This document shows positions 63,927 to 64,000 of a DNA stretch of 64,000 bases, one piece after another. The DNA is from JAAYVZ01 sp035384965. Its GTDB lineage: Bacteria > Acidobacteriota > Thermoanaerobaculia > Thermoanaerobaculales > Thermoanaerobaculaceae. The stretch lies in assembly GCA_035384965.1 (NCBI GenBank), contig DAOOJE010000004.1:95572-159571 (forward strand), read 5' to 3'. Made by a program: the position numbers and the translations under genes. Numbering within the stretch: the first letter of the stretch is position 1; each line of letters begins with the position of its first letter. Below the pieces are notes generated by a model, which saw nothing but the letters and a program-made list of their open reading frames with translations, was not told the DNA's origin and did no database searches.

Positions 63927-64000
63927 GTTTCGACACCACTATTTTGCTTCTTGGCCTGGATCAGCAACTTGCAGGACAGACTTCGGGCTTTGGCACTACA

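Overview
The window is very GC-rich, bacterial and gene-dense from base 1 to about 58,430, then shifts to clearly lower GC and different codon use up to base 64,000. Several traits of the GC-rich part suggest a free-living aerobic Acidobacteriota-like lineage. These are an ECF sigma factor of the Sig-70_X6 type next to a TPR-containing Ser/Thr kinase, many small secreted proteins of unknown function, an F1Fo operon carrying both b and b' subunits, a heme A synthase and an aerobic tyrosine degradation operon. The lineage is inferred from family knowledge and no database was searched. The right arm looks like a surface-sugar cluster from a different genome, reached through an IS91-type transposase remnant. 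It is either a horizontal acquisition or an assembly chimera.

Layout. 0-7 kb: 3' part of asnB, a PPK2 kinase and an Lhr-type helicase, followed by a 274-bp MITE-like element. 7-10 kb: a nucleotidyltransferase-like protein with an altered active site, and CtaA. 10-16 kb: atpF'-F-H-A-G-D-C on the minus strand, without the a and c subunits. The operon is flanked by two secreted proteins that share a short repeat. 17-25 kb: a DUF1573 protein, Mpl, PgpA, a membrane PP2C-type phosphatase, ferritin with a strong terminator, an FKBP isomerase and a lone pseudopilin. 26-34.5 kb: two large hybrid histidine kinases, a regulator that has lost its LuxR DNA-binding domain, and a TPR protein. 34.5-39 kb: an inositol monophosphatase-like enzyme, a DHH phosphoesterase, a class V aminotransferase, UspA, the second MITE copy (opposite orientation, same length) and MsrA.

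39-45 kb: a tightly packed minus-strand operon for aerobic tyrosine/homogentisate catabolism: hpd, fumarylacetoacetase, hmgA and a flavin reductase. An acyl-CoA synthetase follows that could activate the acetoacetate released. 45-49 kb is a decaying signalling zone: a broken TPR-GGDEF gene, a periplasmic cache-type sensor, a LOV photosensor whose phosphatase domain is lost, an ISL3 transposase fragment and an intact queD. 49-57 kb: two tandem Ig-like secreted proteins, the ECF sigma and kinase pair, and three more secreted proteins. This could be one regulated surface or secretion unit.

57.1-58.4 kb is the breakpoint: the C-terminal part of an E1-beta gene, then the C-terminal half of an IS91-family transposase, then a 5'-truncated and frameshifted glpD. 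58.4-64 kb carries a GT2 glycosyltransferase, a WbqC-like protein, a methyltransferase, an aminotransferase-fold protein without the PLP lysine, and a WecE/RffA-type sugar aminotransferase, all in one direction with overlapping or near-adjacent junctions. The last open frame stops after 28 codons near the window edge. I found no tRNA, rRNA or CRISPR array.
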